Source: Acidobacteriota bacterium | Lineage (GTDB): Bacteria; Acidobacteriota; Terriglobia; Bryobacterales; Bryobacteraceae | Length of the DNA stretch: 64,000 bases | Direction of reading: 5' to 3' | Assembly: GCA_026394055.1 (NCBI GenBank) | Contig: JAPKYZ010000063.1 | Coordinates: 1-64,000 of the forward strand | Part shown: positions 8,154 to 17,678 of the stretch, in pieces | How the letters are laid out: every line of letters starts with the position of its first letter | Position numbering within the stretch: the stretch's first letter is position 1 | Program-made: the position numbers and the translations under genes | Notes under the pieces: model-generated | Seen by the model: only the letters and a program-made list of their open reading frames with translations | What the model was told of the DNA's origin: nothing | The model's database searches: none

Positions 8154-9971
8154 TTACTTTTTCGCCAGCCGCCAGTCCTCTTGAAAGAACCCCGCGTCAA
8201 CAATGCGCCCCGGCTTCTCACCATCGGGCGGTGCCGTCGTGTCGATAATCGCCCAATCAGGCAGCTTCGGCGTCTGCAGAGCGTTCGTGTAGGATTGGTC
8301 CTCCCGGAACGTCACTGCACTGTTCAGCACCAGATATCGCTTCGGCGCGGCGGGGTTGGGGTAGATGGCGATCAGCATCTGATCCTTGGCCGCGGGCCAA
8401 CTGATGGGGGCGGGGAACTGCGCGATCAGCTTCGAGGTTTGCGGCGTGCCCCACAGCACCAGATTGGCGGACTTCATCAGCTCGGGTGTTACTGCCGCTT
8501 CATCCACTACCAGCGCATCACCACGGAAGATGGACCGCCATTCGCGGACCGCGCGGTCAAACTCATTCTTCACCCAGGCGGGCGCGTTGGCCGCCGGGCG
8601 GACCATCACAAAGCGGGACCCGAACGCATCATCAATCGGACCCTGCAGCCCGGGGCGCTTGTAGACTTCCAGCTCCGCCCCCGGTGACACCCAGTTCCAA
8701 CTGCCATCGCTCCGTGGACCCGGTGCGTCGAACGTACGGCCATCCAGCGTGACCTTCACCGGCTGCCCCGCCGCAAATGGAGCCTGCGCCGGACCAAAGT
8801 AGAACTCGACGCGGCCGATGTTGTTGGTGGTGGCCGCAATGCCGCCCGGCACCAGTTGCGCATCCACTTCGGCGCGCTCCCAATGCTGTTTCAGCTCGTG
8901 CACCAGCACCCAATGCGAATGGGGGTAGCGCGTGGTGTAGGTGACGAACCGCACGCGGGTCTGGGTCTGGCGGCCGCGGTCCATCAAGGCGCCGACGCGA
9001 CGCGCGACTTCGGCTTTCGCGCCGGGCTCGTACTTGTGGCCGGTCTTGGGTCCGATGATGTGGGTCAGCGTGACGCCGGATTTCGAAAGCTCGCGCGCCA
9101 TGATGTCAGCAGCAGCCTTCTGCGGGTCATCCTCGCCGGAGTAAGCGACAACGGGTAGGTTCAGCAGATTGGCGGCGTACTCCTTGGCGTTGGTCAGCCG
9201 CCAGAGCTTTTGCTCCCAGGCGGACGGCATCGCCCAGGTGGGGCGCTTGTTCAGGTATTCTTCTGTGTCGATGAACCCGGCGCCCGGGTTGGCCAGCACG
9301 AACTCGCCGGGATGATGCACCGCGATGTGCCAGGTGCCCGCGCCACCCATCGAAAAACCGCGGAGGGCAATGCGGTCCGGGTCGATCGCATAGCGCTTCT
9401 GGATGTCGGCCAGCGCCTCAAAGACGTCGGTCTCGCCCGCGAATTTGAAGGCGTTGTTGTAGCGCCCAAACGGATGCAGCACGATCGTGTCCGGCGGCGT
9501 AAACTCGCCGCGCTTGGTCAACCGGTCATGGATGAAGTTCAGCTCGGTCGTCGTGTCGCCCCGGCCATGCAGCCAGATATCGAGACGCCACTTACCCTTG
9601 GCGGTGGGCGAATAGGAGGGCGGCAGCACGACACCGTAGGGCTGGATGCTGTCGTCGATCTCGCTCTTGAACCCGTGCACCACTAAGCCTGGTTGGCCGA
9701 ACTTCTCATCGAGAATGGCCCGCGCGTTCGCCACCTCTTCTGGCTTGAAAAACTCGTTATAGCGCAGCGCCCAATCCACCGCCTTTAAGCGAACGGCGAG
9801 ATCCGGCGACTTTTCAAAGGCGGCGCGCTTCTGGGCGAGCAGTGCCTCCAGTTGCGCCCGCTCCGGTGCCGGAATGGCGACGCCGGGCGGGGGGATGCGC
9901 TTCTGTTGGGCGAAGAGGCTGCTGGCGGCCAAGGCAGCGATGAGAAAGCGCAACAAGTGTCGGCTGAACAT
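8154..9971 (-). CDS. Secreted alpha/beta-hydrolase (prolyl-oligopeptidase/esterase type)
   Basis: A 605-residue predicted periplasmic or secreted serine hydrolase. The start at 9971 is chosen because it begins a clean signal peptide (MFSRHLLRFLIAALAASSLFA); the open frame extends 180 nt further into the neighbouring gene. The catalytic core holds the oxyanion/HGxGD segment IWLHGRGD and the nucleophile elbow GFSMGGAG (serine in GxSxG). A C-terminal region of about 230 residues follows the hydrolase core and includes a second block resembling the extra domain seen in planctomycete and acidobacterial peptidases. The substrate (peptide or polysaccharide ester) is unknown. The gene ends next to the 7950-8152 repeat. 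Confidence 0.85.
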   Translation of the reverse strand: MFSRHLLRFLIAALAASSLFAQQKRIPPPGVAIPAPERAQLEALLAQKRAAFEKSPDLAVRLKAVDWALRYNEFFKPEEVANARAILDEKFGQPGLVVHGFKSEIDDSIQPYGVVLPPSYSPTAKGKWRLDIWLHGRGDTTTELNFIHDRLTKRGEFTPPDTIVLHPFGRYNNAFKFAGETDVFEALADIQKRYAIDPDRIALRGFSMGGAGTWHIAVHHPGEFVLANPGAGFIDTEEYLNKRPTWAMPSAWEQKLWRLTNAKEYAANLLNLPVVAYSGEDDPQKAAADIMARELSKSGVTLTHIIGPKTGHKYEPGAKAEVARRVGALMDRGRQTQTRVRFVTYTTRYPHSHWVLVHELKQHWERAEVDAQLVPGGIAATTNNIGRVEFYFGPAQAPFAAGQPVKVTLDGRTFDAPGPRSDGSWNWVSPGAELEVYKRPGLQGPIDDAFGSRFVMVRPAANAPAWVKNEFDRAVREWRSIFRGDALVVDEAAVTPELMKSANLVLWGTPQTSKLIAQFPAPISWPAAKDQMLIAIYPNPAAPKRYLVLNSAVTFREDQSYTNALQTPKLPDWAIIDTTAPPDGEKPGRIVDAGFFQEDWRLAKK

Positions 9972-9987
9972 GCGTTTGCTTGTCAGC

Positions 9988-12165
9988 TTACACGGGTTCT
10001 CCAGTCGTCTGTACTCCTGCGGGCGCGGGAGCCCGCCGTGGTGGCGGACAGGACAAGTACCGGCATACTGTGTCGCGCGCGTCCCAGATCTTGGAATCCT
10101 TCTGCTTGCAGTGGTTGCCATTCCAGGCCGCGCCGATGGCGGCCTTCTCATTTGGCGTCAGGTGCCACGATAGAGGCGCATCTTCATCGGGGAATTCAAA
10201 CTGGACGGACTCGATCGATACCTCGCTCGCCCACTTCTGCTTGAGCAGGTCCAACTCGATCTCGTTATGCGCAAACTGTCCGCTGCTCCGCACATTCAGC
10301 AGCGTCGTCACCGGCGCGAACGCCTGGAAGAACCAGCCACGGGACGTGTACTTCGCCTTTTCCTGTCCGGTGGGCGCAACGGGCGAGCCCAGTATTTGAA
10401 TCACCAGCACGCTCCGTTTCTTGGCCGGTTCCTTGACTGCGTCCGGAGGTTGCGGCGGACGTTGCAACGCACTGTCCAACCACTCCACTAAAGTGGCCAT
10501 GCCGTAGTTATCGTAGTAGCCCCCATCGACGATGTGGGGTTGATCGCCCGCCGCGTCGGACCGCGCCGCTGGGGTCACGTACGGGAAGCTGGCGGACAAG
10601 CGGGCCGCGGTGCTGACGGCGACATCGTATTGGACATGGCAAATCTCGTGGATCTGGTCGGCATCCACGCGGGCTCGGCCCGTGATGGGCGCGGCGCCCA
10701 TGCTAGAGGTGGAGAACAACACTCGCTTCCCCGTTTCGGTGGCGGTCGCGTTTAGGATGATGGCCGGATGGGCGGTATCCGCCTCGGGCCGCCAATCACT
10801 CAAAGCCTGGTCCTTCAGTTTCTTCTGGCCTTTGTTGCCCGGGGCCTCGGCGTTGTAGCTCCAGGCTTCTTCCAACAGCCGTCCACGGCCAATGAGGCCC
10901 CCGCCGACCCAGCCCGGATGCCGCGGCTTCTGGCCAAAGGAGCCGAAGAGCCAAGGCACGAGGCCACGCAAGAAGTCCGTCCAGGCGATTCCCCACGCCA
11001 CCTCGTCCAGGCTGGACTCCATCGCGGTCTCCACCGGGTCAGGGACCGCCTGCTTCGCATGGCTTCGGCGCAGCCAATCCACATAGAAGACTGTCCCGAG
11101 ACTCCCTCCGGACACAGCGCTGATCATCTTGACGGCCCCCTTAAACTGCTTACAATCGGCGGCTAGACCATGCAGCACCTGCGCTGCCCACGCCGCCGAT
11201 TGGATCCCACCGCCATTGGCCGCCACCACGATGATGCGCTCGGTGTCGCCAACCACCTTGGCGGGCTCGGGCTTCGGCGCCGTCCCCGCAGGTACCACCA
11301 GCCGGTAGAAGTGGTCCGACTTCAAGCTTTGACCGGTGATCGCACCCCAAGCAGCCAGCACCAGTAAGAACGGGAACCGGCTGACATCGAACAGGAAAGC
11401 CAGCGGCGCGCAGATCCAGCACAGCATCACCGCCAGCATGAGAGCGGAGGCCAGCGCGGGCACCATAGCGGTGGTCTTACCGTCGGCCTTAAGCCGATGC
11501 CAGCCATAAAGCCCCAGGCACGCATACACCACCAGGATGCACACGAAGGCCACACCCGCTTGCACATGCCCGGCCTGGAACTCCCCGGCCGGATTGACGT
11601 ACCCGGGACCGAGGTTGACCGTTCCAAACAACACCCAATCGCACGCTTGGATCTCGGTATCCTTCTCGAAACGGAAAACCAGAGCGGCGGCAACCGCCAT
11701 GCCCAGCCCCCATCCCAAGAGCCCTTTTCCCAGACAAGGCCAGACTGGGCCGTCCTGTTGTTTGGTCATCAACACCACGGCCCCCACGATCCACAAACTC
11801 AGAACGCCCACCAGAGTGACCCAAGCCCAAGCAGGCAAGGCGCTCAAAGAGCGGACCCCCATGCGGGCGGGCGCGTACGCGAGAACGATGGAGGCGTTCA
11901 TGGCTGCGGCACCGGCGGCAGCCACCGCCGCGAGCGCCACTACAAGGGCCTGGTCGGGTTGGAGGTCGAACAACCCCCGGACGAGCGGCTTACTCCAGGC
12001 GAACCTCAGCCCCATCAGCGGCAGAAGGATCAGCAACGCCGCCAGTGCCAGCGGCACTCGCAGCAGGAAAGCATACTGCGCCAACACGTCCCAAGAGGGC
12101 CAGCTAACAGTTGCGATGACACCCGCGGCCAGCCAAGCGATTCCGGAGAAGCCAGACAAACCCAT
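9988..12165 (-). CDS. Membrane-anchored patatin-like phospholipase
   Basis: A 725-residue protein with about eight N-terminal transmembrane helices in residues 1-280 and a C-terminal patatin domain. The catalytic features are the glycine-rich oxyanion motif ANGGGIQSA near 315, the nucleophile motif SGGSLG (GxSxG) near 350, and the aspartate of VDGGYYDNYG near 560, which together make the Ser-Asp dyad of patatin acyl hydrolases. A ribosome site AAGGGGG lies 6 nt before the ATG. It lies 16 nt upstream of the alpha/beta-hydrolase on the same strand, so the two could be cotranscribed. Likely lipid acyl hydrolysis at the inner membrane; substrate unknown. Confidence 0.88.
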   Translation of the reverse strand: MGLSGFSGIAWLAAGVIATVSWPSWDVLAQYAFLLRVPLALAALLILLPLMGLRFAWSKPLVRGLFDLQPDQALVVALAAVAAAGAAAMNASIVLAYAPARMGVRSLSALPAWAWVTLVGVLSLWIVGAVVLMTKQQDGPVWPCLGKGLLGWGLGMAVAAALVFRFEKDTEIQACDWVLFGTVNLGPGYVNPAGEFQAGHVQAGVAFVCILVVYACLGLYGWHRLKADGKTTAMVPALASALMLAVMLCWICAPLAFLFDVSRFPFLLVLAAWGAITGQSLKSDHFYRLVVPAGTAPKPEPAKVVGDTERIIVVAANGGGIQSAAWAAQVLHGLAADCKQFKGAVKMISAVSGGSLGTVFYVDWLRRSHAKQAVPDPVETAMESSLDEVAWGIAWTDFLRGLVPWLFGSFGQKPRHPGWVGGGLIGRGRLLEEAWSYNAEAPGNKGQKKLKDQALSDWRPEADTAHPAIILNATATETGKRVLFSTSSMGAAPITGRARVDADQIHEICHVQYDVAVSTAARLSASFPYVTPAARSDAAGDQPHIVDGGYYDNYGMATLVEWLDSALQRPPQPPDAVKEPAKKRSVLVIQILGSPVAPTGQEKAKYTSRGWFFQAFAPVTTLLNVRSSGQFAHNEIELDLLKQKWASEVSIESVQFEFPDEDAPLSWHLTPNEKAAIGAAWNGNHCKQKDSKIWDARDTVCRYLSCPPPRRAPAPAGVQTTGEPV

Positions 12166-12273
12166 GATTACCCCCTTGGGCAGGCCGATTGGATCGATCT
12201 GACGGCCCGCCTAGGAGTAGAAGCGCGAACTCCGGGACAAATGGGACAGCTCCCACACGAAAGGAAGCCGCCC

Positions 12274-13023
12274 CTACGACGACCAGTTTTCCCGGAAGTC
12301 GGCGTAGAGCGTGACGCCGCCGCAGGCGTAGAGGGTTTGGCCGGTGATGTAGGCGGCTTCGGGTGAGGCCAGAAAGGCGAAGACGGCGGCCATTTCGTCA
12401 GCGGTGGCGGCGCGTCCGAGTGGGATGTGGGTTTCCACCGAGGCGCGGAGCTGGGGGTCGTCTTTCCAGGCGGCGTTCATCGGCGTCAGCACGGCACCGG
12501 GGCCCACGTTGTTCACCCGAATGCCCCGGCCGGCGTATTCGAGCGCCAGCGTCTTACACAGGTTGTCGAGCGCGCCTTTGGAAATGGCGTAGGAGAGAAA
12601 CTCTGGCTTGGGAATCGTTTGTGCGCAGCTGGAATTGTTGACGATCACACCGCCGCGGCCGCTCCGCAGGAACAGCTTCAATGCCTCGCGGCAGCAGAGC
12701 ACGGTGCCGCGCAGGTTGATGTTCACCACCCGGTCAAAATCGGCCATCGACAACTCATGGCTGGGCGTTTGGATCTGAATACCGGCATTATTGACCAAAA
12801 TATCGAGATCTGACAACTGATTAAAGAGGCCGCACACTTGCGCTTCGTCGGCCACGTCCACCAGAAAATCGGGCTCCCCGGTGATGTCGCAGGTGAGCAC
12901 TCGAGCTCCTTCGGCGCGGAAACGCTCGACAATCGCGGTGCCGATGCCTCCGGAGGCGCCGGTGACCAGGGCGGTTTTGCCGTGCAGTCTCGTTTTGCCG
13001 AGGCTGAGGGAAGGTTCGATCAT
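12274..13023 (-). CDS. Short-chain dehydrogenase/reductase (SDR family)
   Basis: NAD(P)-dependent oxidoreductase of classical SDR length (249 residues). The cofactor motif TGASGGIG is at about residues 20-27, the structural NNAG motif near 90, the catalytic serine in NNSS near 140 and the YAISK Tyr-Lys pair near 155. The C-terminus (GQTLYACGG) is like glucose dehydrogenase and 3-oxoacyl-ACP reductase relatives. The acidic residue at the end of the second strand (CDITGE) favours NAD over NADP. Substrate cannot be inferred from context. Confidence 0.9.
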   Translation of the reverse strand: MIEPSLSLGKTRLHGKTALVTGASGGIGTAIVERFRAEGARVLTCDITGEPDFLVDVADEAQVCGLFNQLSDLDILVNNAGIQIQTPSHELSMADFDRVVNINLRGTVLCCREALKLFLRSGRGGVIVNNSSCAQTIPKPEFLSYAISKGALDNLCKTLALEYAGRGIRVNNVGPGAVLTPMNAAWKDDPQLRASVETHIPLGRAATADEMAAVFAFLASPEAAYITGQTLYACGGVTLYADFRENWSS

Positions 13024-13046
13024 GGTGAAATCAGGGGGGCGACCAA

Positions 13047-13080
13047 TGAAAAAAGGGCCGGCGGCATGGACGGCCCTTTT
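13047..13080 (-). terminator. Rho-independent terminator of the cold-shock gene
   Basis: On the minus strand the sequence reads aaaagggcc, a 12-nt loop and ggccctttt running into a T-rich run. The 9-bp stem and U-tract are the classical intrinsic terminator form. It lies about 25 nt after the cold-shock stop codon and just before the SDR start codon. Confidence 0.85.
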
Positions 13081-13102
13081 GAGAATCTTGAGCGGACTAC
13101 TT

Positions 13103-13309
13103 TTACGACGGGCGGGTTACGCCCTCGGCTTGGAGGCCCTTGGGGCCCTTTTTCACCTCGAACTCCACCTCGGTACCCTCTTCCAGGGTCCTGTATCCGG
13201 TCATTTCGATCGCCGAAAAGTGAACGAACACATCCTCGCCGGTTGAGCGCTGGATAAATCCATAACCCTTGGCGGCGTTAAACCACTTTACGATGCCTCT
13301 TTCTTTCAC
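13103..13309 (-). CDS. Cold-shock domain protein (CspA family)
   Basis: A 68-residue single-stranded nucleic-acid-binding protein that melts RNA structure. RNP1 (KGYGFIQ) and RNP2 (DVFVHFSAI) are intact. The start is a GTG at 13309 ([11 protein letters not shown]), supported by an AGGAG ribosome site 8 nt upstream; a longer frame with an upstream ATG has no such support and would add 40 unrelated residues. It ends with the terminator at 13047-13080, so it is probably monocistronic. Confidence 0.95.
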   Translation of the reverse strand: MKERGIVKWFNAAKGYGFIQRSTGEDVFVHFSAIEMTGYRTLEEGTEVEFEVKKGPKGLQAEGVTRPS

Positions 13310-13425
13310 TACACCCTCTCCTGGTATTGCAGCCGCCCGGTAGCCCTTCGAAATTGCGACACCGTCGGCAAAACTGCTGAGGCAATTGTTGCATATTCTG
13401 CAAGGTGTTCGCGCGCGGACGGATG

Positions 13426-14589
13426 TCATTCCGCACGCGAAGGAGCGGCCAAACCTTCAATACTGAAGACCAGCCGGTTCCGCCGCTGGACCCGGGCGCG
13501 GAGCGGGCCTTCCGCCTGGCGGGATTTGTTGGCCACCACGCGCGCCCAAGCTGTTTGGGCGGCCTGAGCGGCGGCTTCATCCTTCCAACTGGAGGCATAC
13601 AGGACCACGCAGCACTCCCGGGCGCCGTTACTTTGGCGTTCGAGAATCCGGTATTGGCCACCCCGCCAACCTTCGGCCACCCGCTCCGGCTGCGGGTCGC
13701 CATATTGCTTGAACAGAACCAGATGGTCGGCCTCGCCCAGAATACCGGCGCTGACGGTCCGATAACCCTTCAGGCGGGCGATGGGTAGGGCGGGCTGCTC
13801 CGGCACGCGATGCTCAAAATACGCCTCCGGATGGAGAATCTGTTGCGAGGAGACCGGCGGAGTTGTAAACACTTCGCGGAAGCCGCGGGGGCCGGAGCGC
13901 GCAATCACGGCCTGCTGGAACCGGCCGCCTTCCCAATAAGGGAACAACAGGTTCACCCGCAGATAGAGCGGGGCTTTTTCGAGTTCCGGAAAGGCGAAGC
14001 TGGCCTTGTCGTCAAATGAACTCCACGCCGGAAGGCGGCCGGGAGCCTCCGCCAAACTGGTGCCGTCGCGCTGCCGTGATTCGTAGTCGGCCATTAGCCA
14101 GGAGGCTTGGCCTTCCACCACGGCCTGACGGGCGAGCTCGGCATCATCGCCGGACTTGGCGCCGTCGATGAAGCGGCCGATCTTGAAGTGCTGGTCGGCC
14201 AGGGCGTGAGATAGCTCATGGGCCAGCACGTTGGGGTCAAACTCGCCCAGCGGATTGGCCAGCATCACCAGGCGCTTGCGGCGATAGTCGTAGTAGGCGG
14301 CGGCCTGTTCAGAAAGCAGATCGACGGTGGTGGTTTTCAGGTTAAAGCCTGGGGCGACAAAGCCCAGCCACTGCAACGTCAGCTCATCCACGCGCTGCTC
14401 TTCCGGCTTCATCAGTTTGTCGGCGCGGCGGGTGAAGTCCCGCTTTAAGGCATCACGGGTCATCTGGTGAACGGGGATCGACCGGCGGGGCTTCAGTTGC
14501 ATCACCTCGCCCAACTGGCGCGTGATCTCGTCCACCTCGCGTTGCGAAGGCAGGTCGGCCGCGAGCGTCAGCAACAGCAGCGTGATCAT
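13426..14589 (-). CDS. Putative secreted zinc metalloprotease-like protein (HExxH)
   Basis: A 387-residue protein beginning at [15 protein letters not shown], a short signal peptide. The motif [11 protein letters not shown] is a zincin HExxH site, followed by EGQASWLM, where the glutamate is a plausible third zinc ligand. Substrate and family are not recognised with certainty; similar acidobacterial proteins are annotated as hypothetical. Its ATG overlaps the stop codon of the upstream MFS gene (ATGA at 14586-14589), so translation is probably coupled. The open frame upstream of 14589 reads through the MFS gene in another frame and is not coding. Confidence 0.8.
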   Translation of the reverse strand: MITLLLLTLAADLPSQREVDEITRQLGEVMQLKPRRSIPVHQMTRDALKRDFTRRADKLMKPEEQRVDELTLQWLGFVAPGFNLKTTTVDLLSEQAAAYYDYRRKRLVMLANPLGEFDPNVLAHELSHALADQHFKIGRFIDGAKSGDDAELARQAVVEGQASWLMADYESRQRDGTSLAEAPGRLPAWSSFDDKASFAFPELEKAPLYLRVNLLFPYWEGGRFQQAVIARSGPRGFREVFTTPPVSSQQILHPEAYFEHRVPEQPALPIARLKGYRTVSAGILGEADHLVLFKQYGDPQPERVAEGWRGGQYRILERQSNGARECCVVLYASSWKDEAAAQAAQTAWARVVANKSRQAEGPLRARVQRRNRLVFSIEGLAAPSRAE

Positions 14590-15773
14590 GAAGCCTCTCT
14601 CCAGCGAAACACAACCGCGGCGGCAATGCAGATCAGGCTGCCGGCCCACACCACCCAGGTGGCGCCGATCGATTCCGCCAGCGCTCCCCCGCCCAGTGAG
14701 CCCAGCGGCAAGACGCCCACGTTCGCCATCGCAAAAAAGCCCATCACCCGGCCCCGCAGCGCCTCCGGCACACGGGCTTGAAGCTCGGTGTTGGTGGCGC
14801 CGTTCATCCGCATCACCGAAAAGCCCAGCAGGGCCATCATCGCCGCCGAAAGCGCGAACGAGGGCGAAAGCGCAAAGCCCGCCATCGCACCACCCAGTAG
14901 CAGGACGCTCCAGAAGGCCAGGCGGCGCAGACCCACCGTAGTCGTCCGAGCGGCCAGGCCCAGCATGCCGATGACGGCGCCCAGACCCATGGAGGCGGTC
15001 AAGAATCCGACGCCGGAGGAGCCGCGGTGGAAGACCGAATCGGCAAAGTGCGGCAGCACCACCCAAATCGGCGCCACCGCCAGGTTCACCACGGCATTCA
15101 GCAGCAACACGCGGCGGGCGTGTGCCTCCTGGGAGACGTAGCGGAAGCCTTCCTTCAAATGCGCGAGCGCTCCCGTGGTGGCGGCCGGTTCGGCGGGGGG
15201 TGCCGTTACCAGAAACAGGCTGCCCAGCACCGCCAGAAACGACAGCGAGTTCACACTAAAGCAGACGCCTTCGCCAAACGCCGCCACCATGATGCCTCCG
15301 ATGGAGGGTCCGATCACGCGGGCGGTGTTGTACATCAGCGAGTTCAGCGAGACGGCATTCAGCAGATCTTCCCGGCCGGCCAGGTGGACGAGTAAGGATT
15401 GCCGCGCGGGGCGGTCAAAGGCGTCGACGAACCCTTGAAACAGCGCCAGCCCCATCACATGGCCCACCGTCACGTGGCCGGTCAGCGTCAGCCCCGCCAG
15501 CAGGACCGCCTGTAGCAGGAACAGCCCCTGGCAGAAGATGACGATCTTGCGCCGGTCCATCCGGTCCGCCACCACGCCGCCGACCGGGCCCAAGATCAGG
15601 GTGGGCAGATGGGTGAGAAAGCCGGTGAGGCCGAGCAGCAGCTCAGAGTGGCTGAGCCGGTAGACCAGCCAGGTGAGGGCGACGTTCTGCATCCAGGTGC
15701 CGACCAGGGAAGTGGTCTGTCCAATGAAGAAGAGGCGGAAGTTGCGGTGGCGGAGGGCGCGAAAGGCGGCCAA
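14586..15773 (-). CDS. MFS exporter (EntS-like, MFS_3 family)
   Basis: A 395-residue inner-membrane transporter with about twelve predicted helices. The N-terminus FRALRHRNFRLFFIGQTTSLVGTW and the loop ADRMDRRKI between helices 2 and 3 are characteristic of the enterobactin-exporter-like branch of the major facilitator family. The substrate is unknown. It overlaps the downstream metalloprotease by 4 nt (ATGA), suggesting cotranscription and coupled translation. Confidence 0.92.
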   Translation of the reverse strand: MAAFRALRHRNFRLFFIGQTTSLVGTWMQNVALTWLVYRLSHSELLLGLTGFLTHLPTLILGPVGGVVADRMDRRKIVIFCQGLFLLQAVLLAGLTLTGHVTVGHVMGLALFQGFVDAFDRPARQSLLVHLAGREDLLNAVSLNSLMYNTARVIGPSIGGIMVAAFGEGVCFSVNSLSFLAVLGSLFLVTAPPAEPAATTGALAHLKEGFRYVSQEAHARRVLLLNAVVNLAVAPIWVVLPHFADSVFHRGSSGVGFLTASMGLGAVIGMLGLAARTTTVGLRRLAFWSVLLLGGAMAGFALSPSFALSAAMMALLGFSVMRMNGATNTELQARVPEALRGRVMGFFAMANVGVLPLGSLGGGALAESIGATWVVWAGSLICIAAAVVFRWREAS

Positions 15774-15778
15774 CTTTT

Positions 15779-15846
15779 AGTTTAGCGGCCCGCGCGAGCC
15801 AGTTTAGCGGTCCCGCACGAGGCAGTTTGGCGGCCCCGTGGAAGGC
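15779..15846. repeat. Three tandem 22-23-bp repeats upstream of an MFS gene
   Basis: Imperfect copies at 15779-15800, 15801-15823 and 15824-15846 all begin agttt(a/g)gcgg and continue in ccc-rich sequence. They fill the divergent space between the MFS exporter and prmC, so they could be a regulator-binding array, but no known operator is recognised. Confidence 0.7.
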
Positions 15847-15874
15847 GGTGCGATGATGAGTTTCATGGCCGCCA

Positions 15875-16690
15875 ATGCAACCTGATCTCACCCTGGGCCA
15901 AGCGGTGCGCCAAGGGGCGGAACTGCTGGAACGGGAAGGCATTGAGGCTCCACGGCTGACGGCGGAAGTGCTGCTGGCCCACGCCCTCGGCCGGGACCGG
16001 ACGTACCTGATCGCCCATTCCACCGATCGGCTGACGGAGCTGGCCTGGATCCACTACGGCCGCTGGCTGCATGAGCGAATGGGCGGCAAGCCCACCCAAT
16101 ACATCACCCGGCAACAGGAGTTCTACGGGCGCCCCTTCCGCGTCGAACCCGGCGTGCTGATCCCGCGGCCGGAAACGGAACACATCATTGAAGCCGTGCT
16201 GGCGCTGCCTGCGATTGAAGGCCCCATCGTCGATGTCGGCACCGGCAGCGGCTGCATTGCGATCACGCTGGCGCTGGAGCTGAAGCGGACGGTATTCGCG
16301 GTGGACATTTCCGGCCGGGCGCTCGAGATCGCTCGTGACAATGCGGCGCGCCTGGAGGCGGCGGTGGAGTTCATCGCCGGCGATCTATTGACCCCGATCG
16401 GCCGCGCGGCGCTGGTGGTGAGCAACCCGCCGTATGTCCCTGCCGGGGACGAGTTGGCGCGTGAGGTCCGGGTGTGGGAACCGTCGCTGGCCCTGTTCGG
16501 CGGCGGCGATGGCCTGGACGTGTGGCGGCGGCTGGTGCCCCAGGCCGCACGGGTGCTCGCGCCCGGTGGCTGGCTGATCGGGGAGATTGACGCGCGGGCG
16601 GAGATGGCTCCGCTGTTTGGGGGCTGGGCGGAGTTTTCGGTCTTGAAGGACTTGGCCGGACGGCCGCGGATTGTGCGGGCGCGGCGGTAG
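15875..16690 (+). CDS. prmC: Peptide chain release factor N5-glutamine methyltransferase
   Basis: Methylates the glutamine of the GGQ motif in release factors RF1 and RF2, using S-adenosylmethionine. It has 271 residues, the normal size. The N-terminal helical domain (1-95) is followed by the SAM motif DVGTGSGCIAI and the diagnostic VSNPPY catalytic motif. It stands alone, with divergent tandem repeats upstream and a convergent LysR gene downstream; prfA, its usual partner, is not in this window. Confidence 0.93.
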   Translation: MQPDLTLGQAVRQGAELLEREGIEAPRLTAEVLLAHALGRDRTYLIAHSTDRLTELAWIHYGRWLHERMGGKPTQYITRQQEFYGRPFRVEPGVLIPRPETEHIIEAVLALPAIEGPIVDVGTGSGCIAITLALELKRTVFAVDISGRALEIARDNAARLEAAVEFIAGDLLTPIGRAALVVSNPPYVPAGDELAREVRVWEPSLALFGGGDGLDVWRRLVPQAARVLAPGGWLIGEIDARAEMAPLFGGWAEFSVLKDLAGRPRIVRARR

Positions 16691-16722
16691 CGCCTTTTTC
16701 CAGCCAAGCCGTACGCCTTGGG

Positions 16723-17604
16723 CTAGGCTGTCTTTGAAACCGACTGAATCAGCTTCTGGGCCAGCGGACTGGGCGCATCGTCGCGCCACACCAGCAGCGT
16801 CTCGACCACCGGCATCGGATCCAGAATGGACCGGTATTCGACGCCTTCACGCGCCAGTTTCGCCATCGAAGCGGGCACCACGGCCACCCCCAGCCCAGCG
16901 CAGACCAAGGCAATGATGGTCTGCAATTGCGTGGCCTCTTCGGCAATTCGCAGTGTCAACCCCGCCATACTGAACGCCGCCAGCATGCGATCAAACAAGC
17001 CGGGGCTCAAGTGACGGGGGAAGGTGAGGATCGTCTCACCCTGCAGTTCTCCCACCCGCACCGGCCGCGTGCCCGCCAACGGATGCGAGTCAGGGATGGC
17101 CAAAACCATCCCCTCTTCGCCCACGTTTCGCGTCTTGAATCCGGGGTTCTCCAGGGGTGGATAGCAAAACGCCAGGTCCAGTGTCCGGGCCAGCAGGGCC
17201 TTCTCCTGCTGCGCGGTCGTCATTTCCAGCAGCTGCAGCGTGACCCCCGGATGGGCGCGCCGGAAATCGCGCAGCAGCAGCGGGACCACCCCATAGGCCA
17301 TCGAGCTGGTTAAACCGACCGATATCGTCCCCACCTCGCCCCGTCCCGTCCGGCGCGTTCGCTCGATGGACCGGTCCAGCCCGTCCAGCAGGGCCCGCGC
17401 CTCATCTAGAAACACGGCCCCGGCGGCGGTGAGGCGAGTGGTCTTGCCCGCGCTTCGCTCCAGCAGCCGGGTGCCAAGCTCACGCTCCAGTTGGGCGATC
17501 TGGACGCTGAGCGGCGGCTGGGAGATATGCAAACGCTCGGCGGCTCCGCGAAAGCTCAACTCCTCGGCCACGGCAATGAAGTACCGGAGATGGTGGATTT
17601 CCAT
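16723..17604 (-). CDS. LysR-family transcriptional regulator
   Basis: A 293-residue regulator with an N-terminal winged helix (MEIHHLRYFIAVAEELSFRGAAERLHISQPPLSVQIAQLE) and a periplasmic-binding-like effector domain from about residue 90. The start at 17604 is the usual LysR start; upstream in-frame ATG codons give a short non-family extension. It is divergent from the SAM methyltransferase at 17679, and the start codon lies within a T-N11-A palindrome, which suggests autorepression and control of the divergent gene. Effector unknown. Confidence 0.92.
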   Translation of the reverse strand: MEIHHLRYFIAVAEELSFRGAAERLHISQPPLSVQIAQLERELGTRLLERSAGKTTRLTAAGAVFLDEARALLDGLDRSIERTRRTGRGEVGTISVGLTSSMAYGVVPLLLRDFRRAHPGVTLQLLEMTTAQQEKALLARTLDLAFCYPPLENPGFKTRNVGEEGMVLAIPDSHPLAGTRPVRVGELQGETILTFPRHLSPGLFDRMLAAFSMAGLTLRIAEEATQLQTIIALVCAGLGVAVVPASMAKLAREGVEYRSILDPMPVVETLLVWRDDAPSPLAQKLIQSVSKTA

Positions 17605-17624
17605 TGATACGAAAATCATATCAA
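17604..17624. promoter_or_regulatory. LysR-box, TTGAT-N11-ATCAA
   Basis: A perfect 5-bp dyad, ttgat at 17604-17608 and atcaa at 17620-17624 separated by 11 nt, matches the T-N11-A form of LysR recognition sites. It overlaps the first base of the lysR start codon and sits 18 nt before the -35 hexamer of the divergent gene. Confidence 0.6.
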
Positions 17625-17641
17625 TCAAGCCAATAATGATA

Positions 17642-17671
17642 TTGGACGGCGATCTAATCGCGCCCTATTCT
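17642..17671 (+). promoter_or_regulatory. Promoter of the methyltransferase gene
   Basis: TTGGAC (17642-17647), 18 nt, then TATTCT (17666-17671), a good sigma70-type pair. The ATG at 17679 follows 7 nt after the -10 box, so transcription would start at or within a base of the start codon, giving a leaderless message. Confidence 0.6.
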
Positions 17672-17678
17672 GTGGTGC

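Noticed and set aside
13426-15066. 546-codon open frame upstream-extended from the metalloprotease
   Set aside because: The extension reads the MFS gene in a shifted frame; the signal peptide start at 14589 and ATGA overlap explain the data better.
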